Positions 7,282 to 15,399 of a DNA stretch of 40,749 nucleotides are shown piece after piece; the stretch's first letter is position 1; the number at the start of each line of letters is the position of its first letter. Both the position numbers and the translations under genes were made by a program. The notes beneath the pieces are model-generated. The model had not been told where the DNA came from, did no database searches, and saw nothing but the letters and a program-made list of their open reading frames with translations. Origin of the DNA: a virus; IMG/VR virus record IMGVR_UViG_3300037487_001247, positions 1 through 40,749 of that record. The stretch is one strand, 5' to 3'.

Positions 7282-7965
7282 ATGCAGCCCAACCAACAAA
7301 GACCCGAACCAATATCAACAAGTGATACGTTGCTGGTTCATTCTGTGTGGCCTACTATTCAAGGCGAAGGTCCTTATGCTGGCAGTCCTGCTGTCTTCGT
7401 TCGTTTAGCAGGGTGCAACATCCAATGTCCAGCGTGCGACACGGACTACACGTCTGTTCGTATGCCGTACACAGCCTACAATCTATCTGGTCTAGTGTAC
7501 GCTACTCGCCGTTCTGGTGTGGTAGTCATTACAGGTGGCGAACCATTCCGCCAAGACATTGGTCCCTTTTGTCAACACTTGCTTGATTTGGGGTTCACTG
7601 TTCAAGTCGAGACCAATGGGATGTTGTACCGCGACAATGTCCCCTATGATAAAATCACGGTAGTGTGTAGCCCAAAGACTCCTTTTCTTGCTACTGCTTT
7701 GTTACCTCACATCAAAGCGTACAAGTACGTTGTTCAAAAGGGGTTCATATCTGATATAGATGGTCTGCCCACTTCTGCATTAGGACGCCACACTGCGGTA
7801 GCCCGTCCGTCTTGTTGGTCTCCTCTTGTTCCCATTTACATTCAGCCACTGGATGAACAAGATCCGATTCTTAATCAAGAAAATCTGGAGGAGGCCATTC
7901 GTGTCTGTAGCAAATATGATTATCGCCTTTGTTTGCAGATTCACAAAATCATAGGATTGGACTGA
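7282..7965 (+). CDS. queE: 7-carboxy-7-deazaguanine synthase (QueE)
   Basis: This 227-residue radical SAM enzyme rearranges 6-carboxytetrahydropterin to 7-carboxy-7-deazaguanine. The N-terminal substrate region WPTIQGEGPYAGSPAVFVRL is typical. The cluster motif CNIQCPAC (Cx3Cx2C) binds the 4Fe-4S cluster. VVITGGEPFRQ gives the SAM-binding GGE motif, and VQVETNG is also conserved. The ATG at 7282 has AAGGAGG 5 bases upstream; the upstream in-frame start at 7225 would run through the 20-bp repeat. Its stop shares one base with the FolE start, indicating coupling. The identification is firm. Confidence 0.94.
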   Translation: MQPNQQRPEPISTSDTLLVHSVWPTIQGEGPYAGSPAVFVRLAGCNIQCPACDTDYTSVRMPYTAYNLSGLVYATRRSGVVVITGGEPFRQDIGPFCQHLLDLGFTVQVETNGMLYRDNVPYDKITVVCSPKTPFLATALLPHIKAYKYVVQKGFISDIDGLPTSALGRHTAVARPSCWSPLVPIYIQPLDEQDPILNQENLEEAIRVCSKYDYRLCLQIHKIIGLD

Positions 7966-8531
7966 TGAAGACCATGACAATGACAATAGAAGCAATGAAG
8001 GCAGTTGAAACCCTGCTTGGATACATTTCGGAAGATCCGCAGCGAGAGGGATTAAAAGACACGCCGTTGCGAGTGGTGCGAAGTTACGACCAGATCTTTG
8101 GCGGCTACCTATTAAATCCTGCTGATGAAATGAAAGTGTTTGAAGATGGTGCTTGCGATGAAATGGTACTGCTCAAAGAGATCGAGTTCTACAGTGTGTG
8201 TGAGCACCACATGCAACCATTCTTTGGCAAGGCCCACATTGCCTACATTCCTAATGGACGTGTGATAGGGGTGTCTAAGCTGGCCCGTGTGCTTGACATT
8301 TATGCTCGGCGGTTACAGATACAAGAACGCATTTGTCAACAAGTGGTATCCGCTTTAATGGAACACTTGCAACCCAAGGGAGCGGCTTGCATATTGGAAG
8401 CAAAGCACTTCTGTATGGTATGCCGGGGCGTACAGAAACAAAATAGCGTGATGGTGACGTCGAGTCTAGAGGGTGTGTTTAAGAGAGACCCGGCCACAAG
8501 ACAAGAACTGTACTCGTTGATTAATTCTTGA
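7965..8531 (+). CDS. folE: GTP cyclohydrolase I (FolE)
   Basis: This 188-residue enzyme makes 7,8-dihydroneopterin triphosphate from GTP, the first step to preQ0 (and to folate). SVCEHHMQPFFGKAHIAYIP supplies the zinc Cys and His, GVSKLARVLDIYARRLQIQE the conserved core, and CMVCRGVQK the second zinc Cys. The ATG at 7965 overlaps the QueE stop by one base (TGATG). The N-terminal helix (AVETLLGYISEDPQREGLKD) is standard. With QueD and QueE it gives three of the four preQ0 steps; the fourth, QueC, is not in the window. Confidence 0.95.
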   Translation: MKTMTMTIEAMKAVETLLGYISEDPQREGLKDTPLRVVRSYDQIFGGYLLNPADEMKVFEDGACDEMVLLKEIEFYSVCEHHMQPFFGKAHIAYIPNGRVIGVSKLARVLDIYARRLQIQERICQQVVSALMEHLQPKGAACILEAKHFCMVCRGVQKQNSVMVTSSLEGVFKRDPATRQELYSLINS

Positions 8532-8541
8532 AAGGATACAA

Positions 8542-8826
8542 ATGGCTAAGGTAAAGACCATTGTAAGTTTTGAACACAACGACATTTTGTTGATTGCTGC
8601 TAATATACAAAAGAATATGCACAGTTTGAAACATGCTGTTGACAAAGATGGTTTGTTGACAGAAGTGAGTTATATTCAGCCTGTGGATATTATGCTTTTG
8701 AAAGAAGCTTTGATGAAAGAAGCCAAACAATCGGTGAATGCTACGCATTGTGTGAGTTGTGTTATTTTTCATGTGAATCAGAACTTAACTGCTACCGTCG
8801 AGATTACGGACATTCGAGCCAAGTAG
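8542..8826 (+). CDS. Small protein of unknown function in the deazaguanine cluster
   Basis: This 94-residue protein is not recognised. It has a mixed strand/helix pattern with a central amphipathic helix (IMLLKEALMKEAKQ) and a CVSC pair near the end. ATG 8542 has GAAAGGA about 6 bases upstream. It lies 10 bases after FolE and 7 bases before the T-fold protein, so it is transcribed with the base-modification genes. No function can be assigned. Confidence 0.7.
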   Translation: MAKVKTIVSFEHNDILLIAANIQKNMHSLKHAVDKDGLLTEVSYIQPVDIMLLKEALMKEAKQSVNATHCVSCVIFHVNQNLTATVEITDIRAK

Positions 8827-8833
8827 GTGGACC

Positions 8834-9730
8834 ATGCAATACGTTTTTTGCCGTACAGAATTTGAAGGAATCCATCGTTGGAAAGATGCCCCCGATGAGG
8901 TGGCATTTCTTCGTGAATGGCATCGCCATATTTTTCATGTGAAGTTGGTGCAACGTGTTACTCACGATGATCGACAAGTTGAATTCATTTTGCTTAAACG
9001 CCAAGTCGAAGATTACATTCAAGTTTGGTTTGCTGGGCAATTTGACTATTCTTGTGAACAGATAGCCCAAAAACTATTGATCGCTTTTAAGTGCGATATG
9101 GTTGAGGTTTCTGAAGATGGTGAGAATGGTGCTTGGGTAACAAAAGATCCAGAAGTGATAGAGATGCCCAAGTATTGGACAAGAACCGAACTTAACAAGC
9201 TACCTTCGATGAAGTTGAATTCTCGTATTTTTATCGGCCTAGAAGTAGAAGGGCCTTTTCGAGAACAATTGACTTTATTTATTCCTGGTTCCGTTACGGC
9301 ACATAGAGTTACAGAAGTGTTGAAATCACTTCTTCCTGCTTTGAAGGACAGGTATAAATTTCAATTTTACTATGGTGCCGGAAACAATCATTTGATTAAA
9401 GAATCGACTTTGCGATTCCTTGCTAAAGCAGCACGAGAATGTGGAAGTGAAATGTACGTTGAGTACAATCACGAGAAAGTATCAGAAGACCTTTCAAGCA
9501 ATGCTTTTGTTGGAATGAATGTAGTTTGTCTTGGTGGCTATTGCCCCGCTGTTGTTGCTTATGATAAAACGGTAGATACCAGAGCAGGAACAGTTACTTG
9601 GAAAAAGCCAGGTGGCGAAGAATGCTTTGTTAGTCAGCTGGACGATCCGTTGTACGCCCAAGATGTGTTTTTGGAAGGCAACCATAACTGGCCCGAAGAA
9701 CTAGCCGGTCTTTTAACAAAGGTGACTTGA
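8834..9730 (+). CDS. QueD-like T-fold protein lacking the catalytic Cys, with extra C-domain
   Basis: This is a 298-residue protein. The first 65 residues line up by eye with the QueD encoded at 6749: FEGIHRW against FDAGHRV, WHRHIFHVKL against LHGHRYVAEV, and QVEFILLKRQV against VIDFGEIKKTI. The three zinc-type His are kept (H14, H30, H32), but the catalytic Cys position is L26, so QueD chemistry is unlikely. A separate domain of about 200 residues follows (FIGLEVEGPFREQLTLFIPG, then FQFYYGAGN and VVAYDKTVD), which I do not recognise. It may bind a pterin or deazaguanine intermediate. Its stop overlaps the glycosyltransferase start by one base. The T-fold call is inference from pattern. Confidence 0.6.
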   Translation: MQYVFCRTEFEGIHRWKDAPDEVAFLREWHRHIFHVKLVQRVTHDDRQVEFILLKRQVEDYIQVWFAGQFDYSCEQIAQKLLIAFKCDMVEVSEDGENGAWVTKDPEVIEMPKYWTRTELNKLPSMKLNSRIFIGLEVEGPFREQLTLFIPGSVTAHRVTEVLKSLLPALKDRYKFQFYYGAGNNHLIKESTLRFLAKAARECGSEMYVEYNHEKVSEDLSSNAFVGMNVVCLGGYCPAVVAYDKTVDTRAGTVTWKKPGGEECFVSQLDDPLYAQDVFLEGNHNWPEELAGLLTKVT

Positions 9731-10965
9731 TGTTATTCTACATGCCACTCGAGAGTTATGCCGAAAGATACACTTTGCAATGGTCGGCCCCGAAAACGGG
9801 CTGGCTAGAACGTCGCTGGCTGGCCGCAGGCGTGCCGTATCTGCGTATCGACCCCAAAATGGAAGTTAGGGCCATTAAAACGGGCAGTGTCGTTGACGGC
9901 GTAGGACGAGCGGCTTATGCGTTCGCTCAAACTAAGCGGTTGCTGGAGTTGGCCGAGCTAGGAGGGGTAACTAGCGAAGACACCATTTACTTCGATGATT
10001 TCTGGCACCCAGGATTTGAAGCCATTCCTTATGCGTTTCATCTAATGGGCATTAAACCGAAGATGTACGCCTTCCTTCATGCCCAGACGGTGGACGAGTT
10101 CGACTTTACGTACCCCATGCGAAAATGGATGAATCCGTTTGAGAAGGGTATTGCTGCCTCGCTTGATGGGATCTTCGTGTGTTGTCAAACACTAAAAGAT
10201 TTAGTGTGTGATGTTCAGAATTGTGCTCCAATGGAATACGCAATTGCATCACCCGAGAAGGTCCACGTGACAGGACATCCATTTAACAGCGAAGAAGTAA
10301 TGGAGCGGATGCCCAAATGGTATAATGACTTCCGTATAGGAAGATCATACCCAATGCCAGAACGAGAGAACAAGATCATCTGGTCCAGTCGTTGGGACAA
10401 AGAAAAGAACCCAGACTTCTTTTTGCTGGTGGCTGATGCCCTTTTAACAGAGAAAGAAGATCTTACTTTTGTAATCTGTACGGGTGCCAAAGAGTTGCGA
10501 AGCAATGAACCAGAACTGCTTGGGTTGCTAAAAAATACGATGCGTAAGTGGCCCAAGAATATCATTCTCAAAGAGGGATTGACAAAAGAAGAATACTATG
10601 CTGAACTATGCACAGCTAAAGTGCAAATGAATACAGCAGACCAAGACTTCGTTGCCATCACCTTGTTGGAAGCTGCGGTAGCTGGTTGCTACCCTGTTTA
10701 TCCCAACTTCCGGTCTTTTCCAGAAACGCTGCGAGAGAATCCTTATATGCTCTATAAGCATCTAGATAAGAAAGATGCTATGCGTGCCGTGCGGTATGTC
10801 TTTCATGTGTATGGCAATGAAGCACTTCACACAGCAAAGTCAATTGAAATGCGAAGTTGGATTTACCGGCGATTCGATGATTCATGGGCACGGCAATTGA
10901 AGATCATGGGCATTGAGTCTGGCAAGGAGGTTCCCAGTGACCCGTTCGCACAATCTGCGTATTGA
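9730..10965 (+). CDS. GT-B (GT4-like) glycosyltransferase next to DpdA
   Basis: This 411-residue protein has two Rossmann-like halves. The N-half includes TIYFDDFWHPGFEAIPYAFH and FLHAQTVDEFDF. The C-half has IIWSSRWDKEKNPDFFLLV, LTFVICTGAKEL and the nucleotide-sugar region ITLLEAAVAGCYPVYPN then FPETL, which matches the GT4 ExxxxxxxE pattern. Family members transfer a sugar from an activated nucleotide. The gene starts on the stop of the T-fold gene and overlaps the DpdA-like gene by 29 bases, so the products are probably made together. T4 DNA glucosyltransferases are also GT-B fold enzymes, so DNA base glycosylation is plausible but unproven. A virion or cell-surface glycan target remains possible. 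Confidence 0.8.
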   Translation: MLFYMPLESYAERYTLQWSAPKTGWLERRWLAAGVPYLRIDPKMEVRAIKTGSVVDGVGRAAYAFAQTKRLLELAELGGVTSEDTIYFDDFWHPGFEAIPYAFHLMGIKPKMYAFLHAQTVDEFDFTYPMRKWMNPFEKGIAASLDGIFVCCQTLKDLVCDVQNCAPMEYAIASPEKVHVTGHPFNSEEVMERMPKWYNDFRIGRSYPMPERENKIIWSSRWDKEKNPDFFLLVADALLTEKEDLTFVICTGAKELRSNEPELLGLLKNTMRKWPKNIILKEGLTKEEYYAELCTAKVQMNTADQDFVAITLLEAAVAGCYPVYPNFRSFPETLRENPYMLYKHLDKKDAMRAVRYVFHVYGNEALHTAKSIEMRSWIYRRFDDSWARQLKIMGIESGKEVPSDPFAQSAY

Positions 10966-12214
10966 AGACGAATCGAGCCGAGATCTGTTTTTGGATTCGG
11001 GAGCCCATAGTCTTTATACGAAATGGGTGATGCGGAAGAAGCTAGAAAAGTGTGCCAAGACAGACCAACAACTAGAGAATCTGCTAAAGCTATCTTCTAC
11101 TGAACTAGCTGAAGCAGAAATGGCTAATCCGAAATACTTTCGATTGACTGATAAGGAGCAATGGGAGTTTTACCGCTCCGATGTGTTTTATGAATACGTC
11201 GATGAGTATGCGTCGTTCGTCAAAGAGAACCAAGATTGCATTCCCTACTTCGCAAATATGGATGCCATCTTCAACCCCAAGATTTCGTACTACAACCAAA
11301 AGTACATTGAAAAGAATTACGGTATTGTTCCCGTCCCCGTCATCCATGCAGGGACACCCATCCATTGGATTAAGAAGTACCTAAAGGAAGGATACGACTT
11401 TCTTGGGTTCGGTGGCCTTGGTCAAAAGATGTCGAAGAAGAGTTACTTTAGATGGGCAGACAATGCGTTCAGCTACATCTGCCCACCACCACACAGGACA
11501 CCCGTTGTGAAGGTACATGGCTTTGCTATGACTTCAATGCAACTGGTTTCGAGATATCCGTGGTGGAGTGTCGATTCGGCATCGTGGATTAAAGCGTCTG
11601 GGTTTGGAGCAATTTATGTTCCTTCTTTAGTTGACGATGAATTTTGCTTAACTAGACACAATCGACCACCAATGATTTTGTATGTTTCCGAAACATCGAC
11701 CCAAACATGCCACTATGACTTCCTTGGTAAGGCCCAGCAAAAGCGTGTCCGCCGTTGGCTTGCCATGTTAGGCGTGCCGTTCGGTACACCGGGCGAGGGC
11801 GGGGACAGGGGCGTTATCAACCACTATGCCGAACGGATCGAAGCCAACTTACGATACTATAGGATGCTGCAAAGGAGCCAACCACGGTGGCCGTGGCGGT
11901 TCCAGGTACAGAAGGAAAACACAGTCTTCGATACCCAAGGGGTTTACTACGAAGACCTAGAGCAACTACCACTTACCGAAGAAGGAATTCGGTTTTACTA
12001 TTCTGGTATGATCTCCAGAAGGCATTTGCCAGAACGTGTTTTGTATTTGGGTTTCGGTGAATCTGTAGATATGATGTTGACTTACAACGATATGCGGTTA
12101 GGTGGAGAGGAACATCGACAAGAAAAGTTACTGAGCCGACAGGAAGGACAACGAGAAGTGATCCAACGCTTCAAACGCCACAAGAAAAGAAAGAGGATGC
12201 AAAATGCTAGTTAG
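10937..12214 (+). CDS. dpdA: DpdA-like 7-deazaguanine DNA transglycosylase
   Basis: This is a 425-residue TGT-superfamily protein of the phage DpdA type, which swaps guanine in DNA for a preQ0-type base. Key features are the active-site DSGAHS (20-25), YFANMDAIFNPKISYYNQ and VPVPVIHAG. These are followed by HWIKKYLKEGYDFLGFGGLG, VVKVHGFAMTSMQLVSRYPW and SVDSASW (D213), matching the two-Asp TIM-barrel pattern. The C-terminal 60 residues are very basic (KRHKKRKRMQN), fitting a DNA substrate. The start is GTG 10937 with AAGGAGG 6 bases upstream; the first upstream alternative is a TTG with no better site. It overlaps the glycosyltransferase (29 bases) and sliding clamp (11 bases). DpdA identity is by pattern, not by search. 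Confidence 0.8.
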   Translation: MTRSHNLRIEDESSRDLFLDSGAHSLYTKWVMRKKLEKCAKTDQQLENLLKLSSTELAEAEMANPKYFRLTDKEQWEFYRSDVFYEYVDEYASFVKENQDCIPYFANMDAIFNPKISYYNQKYIEKNYGIVPVPVIHAGTPIHWIKKYLKEGYDFLGFGGLGQKMSKKSYFRWADNAFSYICPPPHRTPVVKVHGFAMTSMQLVSRYPWWSVDSASWIKASGFGAIYVPSLVDDEFCLTRHNRPPMILYVSETSTQTCHYDFLGKAQQKRVRRWLAMLGVPFGTPGEGGDRGVINHYAERIEANLRYYRMLQRSQPRWPWRFQVQKENTVFDTQGVYYEDLEQLPLTEEGIRFYYSGMISRRHLPERVLYLGFGESVDMMLTYNDMRLGGEEHRQEKLLSRQEGQREVIQRFKRHKKRKRMQNAS

Positions 12215-13229
12215 CCGTGAAGAGATGTTGCAATCACTGGAGTCGGTAAGTCCTGGATTGTCGCCTCAAGAAATTGTAGAGCAGACTTCTTGTTTTGTGT
12301 TTCGAGATGGTTTGGTGCATACCTACAACGAAGAGGTGGCTTGCCGATTACCAGTGAATTTGAAAATCACTGCGGCAGTTAAGGCTGAGCCTCTGTTAGC
12401 GGTGCTGAGTAAAATGACCGAAGAAGAAATTGACATTTCGGTTAAAGAGAGCGAATTGATTATCAAGGGAAAGAAACGGCTTGCAGCAATTTCTTTAGAT
12501 GCAGAAATTCGCCTGCCCATTGACTCGATTGATCGACCAAAGAAATGGGCTGACCTACCAGACGACTTTGTAGAGGCCGTGGCGGCGGTACATGAATGTG
12601 CTGGCACAAAGAAAGATGTTGGGTTCGCCACACTTTGCATTCATGTACATCCAAAGTTTATGGAGGCGTGTGACAACTTCCAAGCAATTCGGTACAAGCT
12701 CAAAACAACGATTACCGAAGAAACGATTGTTAAGGCATCTACCCTTCGCCAGATCATTCCTTTAGGTGTGACAGAAATGTCCGAGTCGGGAGCCTGGCTT
12801 CACTTTAGGAACCCCAATGGGTTGATAATTTCTTGTCGGCGGCACACCGAAGACTTAAATGAGTTTTCGTCGCTTGATACAGTGTATGAAATGAAAAATG
12901 CCGAAGGTGTTACATTACCACAAGGATTAAGCGAAGCAGCAGAGAAGGCCCAAATCTTTTCGGCAGAGAATACCGAAAAAGATTTAATTACTGTTTCGCT
13001 GGAAGAAGATCGTTTGATACTAAAGGGGCAAAGCATCAGCGGATGGTACAAAGAAGAAAAGAAACTGCGGTACGAAGGAAGACCAATCAAGTTTACCATT
13101 CGCCCAAACCTGTTGATTGAAGTTCTCAAACGACATAATGAATGTGAAATCAACGAAACAAAACTACGAGTAAACACTGCTAAGTTTGTTTACATGACTG
13201 TACTTAATATCGTGGAGGACAAGCAATGA
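12204..13229 (+). CDS. Sliding clamp (beta-clamp-like processivity factor)
   Basis: This 341-residue protein has the repeated strand-helix-strand rhythm of DnaN-type clamps. The first unit has FVFRDGLVHTYNEEVACRLP and PLLAVLSKMTEEEIDISVKE, then LIIKGKKRLAAISL. A third unit has LITVSLEEDRLILKGQSISG and IKFTIRPNLLIEVLKRHNE. It would encircle DNA and tether the polymerase at 16940. It overlaps both neighbours by short ATG/stop overlaps. A clamp loader subunit is encoded at 20108, which supports the assignment. Sequence identity to bacterial DnaN is low, so the call rests on pattern and context. Confidence 0.78.
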   Translation: MLVSREEMLQSLESVSPGLSPQEIVEQTSCFVFRDGLVHTYNEEVACRLPVNLKITAAVKAEPLLAVLSKMTEEEIDISVKESELIIKGKKRLAAISLDAEIRLPIDSIDRPKKWADLPDDFVEAVAAVHECAGTKKDVGFATLCIHVHPKFMEACDNFQAIRYKLKTTITEETIVKASTLRQIIPLGVTEMSESGAWLHFRNPNGLIISCRRHTEDLNEFSSLDTVYEMKNAEGVTLPQGLSEAAEKAQIFSAENTEKDLITVSLEEDRLILKGQSISGWYKEEKKLRYEGRPIKFTIRPNLLIEVLKRHNECEINETKLRVNTAKFVYMTVLNIVEDKQ

Positions 13230-14194
13230 GCGAGTATCGCAAGATAGCCGACCTCCGCCAGCGATACGCCGCCCTACGTTTACAGGTGGAGGAGCTTCAT
13301 CGTGACCGCGACCAATTACAGAAGTTGCTCGACATGCACGCGAAAGTCTGTACCCAGCCCGCCCCGCCAGTCGCAGCGGTGGAGGGGACTGAACCAGCCG
13401 TCTGGACAGAATACCACCGCATTCCGATTACCAAAGACGATGAGGCTGCCGCATGGAAAGCCGCAGCAGAGAGCGAGGGGGACTGGGAAGCCATCAAGGC
13501 CCTGGATGAGATTTTCACCGACCCGTTCCTGAACACCACTCTCAATTGCGGGACGTGGTTCGCACAGAAGGAACCAAACGGCAATCAGTGGACCGTGTTC
13601 GACGAACACGGGAACTTGACTCGCGGGAGTCAGGTCTTAGCCCAAGACGTTGCCCAATACAGGAACCTATTGCGAACGATTCGCAACCATGTGGACAAGT
13701 TCAAAATCGTCAAGGCTCGCATGGTGGCAGAAGGATTACTTCCACCAGCCACACCCCAGCCAGCCGCAGCGGTGGAGGGGACGGGGGAGCCGAAATGCCC
13801 GCAGTGCGGCGACCATCGTTGGGTGAATATCGGCAGTACGACCACGACCAACGATGGAGGTCGCTACCAATGCCAATGCGGATTCCTCTACAACTGGTGT
13901 CCGCCAGCCCCCGCCCCGCCTGCCGAGTGGAAAGTCGTTCAACGCAAAGATACCGCCGAATGGATACTCGAAATCGCTGGTCTGAAGCTAGCCACCCAAG
14001 CCGAGGCCGAAGCGGCAGCAGCGAAGGTGAACGGTACATGCCACCACATCTCAACACTCCAGCGAGAACACAAACAAATGGCAGCGGAAATCTCCCGTCT
14101 CCAGGCAGAGCTAGCGGCAGCGGAGAAGGACCGTGATGAAAATCTGAAGCTATATCAAGAAGAAGTGCAAGCAAACATGAACAGGAATAAATGA
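13226..14194 (+). CDS. Coiled-coil protein with zinc ribbon, unknown function
   Basis: This 322-residue protein starts with a coiled coil (LRQRYAALRLQVEELHRDRD) and ends with another (HHISTLQREHKQMAAEISRL). A zinc ribbon lies at about 190-230 (CPQCGDHRW then CQCGFLYNWC). Two Pro/Ala/Gly linkers each contain AAVEGT. The linkers are encoded by an 18-bp exact repeat (13372-13389 and 13765-13782), a sign of duplication. The gene is visibly more G+C-rich than its neighbours, so it may be a later arrival. It overlaps the clamp (ATGA) and the UDG-exonuclease gene. No function is recognised. Confidence 0.75.
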   Translation: MSEYRKIADLRQRYAALRLQVEELHRDRDQLQKLLDMHAKVCTQPAPPVAAVEGTEPAVWTEYHRIPITKDDEAAAWKAAAESEGDWEAIKALDEIFTDPFLNTTLNCGTWFAQKEPNGNQWTVFDEHGNLTRGSQVLAQDVAQYRNLLRTIRNHVDKFKIVKARMVAEGLLPPATPQPAAAVEGTGEPKCPQCGDHRWVNIGSTTTTNDGGRYQCQCGFLYNWCPPAPAPPAEWKVVQRKDTAEWILEIAGLKLATQAEAEAAAAKVNGTCHHISTLQREHKQMAAEISRLQAELAAAEKDRDENLKLYQEEVQANMNRNK

Positions 14195-15399
14195 TGCCTG
14201 AAGGTTTCTTTCCATTATCGGTATTGCAGCAGTCGAGAGGCTCGCTGTCTCGCGTTGCCCAGTGCGGTGCTTGCGGCTTGTACAAGACCTGCCGTTCGCC
14301 CAAAATGGCTGTGACAGGCAAAGGTAGGCGGGGTATTTTGCTTGTGGGCGAGGCACCCGGCACAACCGACGACGAGGAGGGATGTCAACTGTGTGGCGAT
14401 ACCGGACGAGTAGTTGAGAAAACACTTCGACGGTTTGATATAGATATGCGAAAAGATTGTTGGGCGACAAATGCGTTGATCTGCCATCCACCCCATGCCA
14501 GACAGCCAAGTGATGCCGAAGTCACTTATTGTCGTCCTAACTTGCAAAAGACAATTGATACACTGAAACCCAAAGTTGTGATTTGCTTTGGGTATGCCGC
14601 TGCCAAAAGTGTAATAGGCATGGCATGGAAAGGTGATATAGGAACGGCATCGCGGTGGACTGGTTGGCAGATTCCTAGTACCAAATTAAATGTATGGATT
14701 TGTCCAACGCATAACCCTGCCTATCTTGTACGAACTAAAAAGGATCGAGTCCTCGAGAAGGAGTTCGAAGACCAAATCGAATCGGCTTTTGCTTTAGAAG
14801 GAAACCCGTGGTCGGAGATACCAGACTACGCAAAAGATGTGGACGTTGTGATTGACCCTACTTTGGCCTGTAAAGCAATACGTGAAATCGTTGAACGTGG
14901 TGGTTTGTGTTCATTTGACTATGAAACAAACATGCTAAAGCCAGACAGCCCCAAGTCTCAGATTGTTTCTGCTTCTATTTGTTGGCGGGGGAAGCAAACC
15001 ATAGCCTTTCCCTGGACGCGAGCAACAGCAGAAGAGATGAGCAAGTTCCTGCTTGCTAAGAACATTAAAAAGATGGCCCATAACATGAAGTTTGAGGATC
15101 GCTGGACGAAAGCGATTCTTAAGCATCGAGTAGTTGGATGGGGTTGGGACTCGATGATAGCTGCCCATTTGGTGGACAATAGACCAGACATAACCAGTTT
15201 GAAGTTCCAGTCTTTTGTGTTGCTTGGAACCCCTAGCTTTGACGATCATATTAAACCATATCTACGAACGAAAGAAGGATCATACGAAGTAAATCGAGTT
15301 TCGAGTGAAATCGATCTTAAAGATTTACTGTTATACAATGGATTGGATTCGTTGCTTGAATACAAAATCGCCAAAAAACAAATGGAGCTGTTCAAATGA
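14191..15399 (+). CDS. Family 4-type uracil-DNA glycosylase fused to 3'-5' exonuclease
   Basis: This is a 402-residue two-domain protein. Residues about 25-190 are a family 4/5 uracil-DNA glycosylase. They include CGACGLYKTC, LLVGEAPGTTDDEEG, TNALICHPPHARQP and YCRPNLQKTIDTLKPKVVIC, with four Cys placed for an Fe-S cluster. Residues about 225-402 are a Pol I-type DEDD exonuclease: Exo I FDYETN (D243, E245), Exo II AHNMKFED and Exo III YNGLDSLLEYK. In SPO1-like phages a UDG domain is fused to a complete family A polymerase. Here the polymerase part is a separate gene starting 1.54 kb downstream. It probably proofreads with that polymerase. The ATG at 14191 has AGGA 6 bases upstream. Confidence 0.85.
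   Translation: MMPEGFFPLSVLQQSRGSLSRVAQCGACGLYKTCRSPKMAVTGKGRRGILLVGEAPGTTDDEEGCQLCGDTGRVVEKTLRRFDIDMRKDCWATNALICHPPHARQPSDAEVTYCRPNLQKTIDTLKPKVVICFGYAAAKSVIGMAWKGDIGTASRWTGWQIPSTKLNVWICPTHNPAYLVRTKKDRVLEKEFEDQIESAFALEGNPWSEIPDYAKDVDVVIDPTLACKAIREIVERGGLCSFDYETNMLKPDSPKSQIVSASICWRGKQTIAFPWTRATAEEMSKFLLAKNIKKMAHNMKFEDRWTKAILKHRVVGWGWDSMIAAHLVDNRPDITSLKFQSFVLLGTPSFDDHIKPYLRTKEGSYEVNRVSSEIDLKDLLLYNGLDSLLEYKIAKKQMELFK

Noticed and set aside
7201-13229. QueC or Gat-QueC gene in the deazaguanine cluster
   Set aside because: No product here has the PP-loop ATPase motif (SGGxDS) or the QueC Cys cluster.
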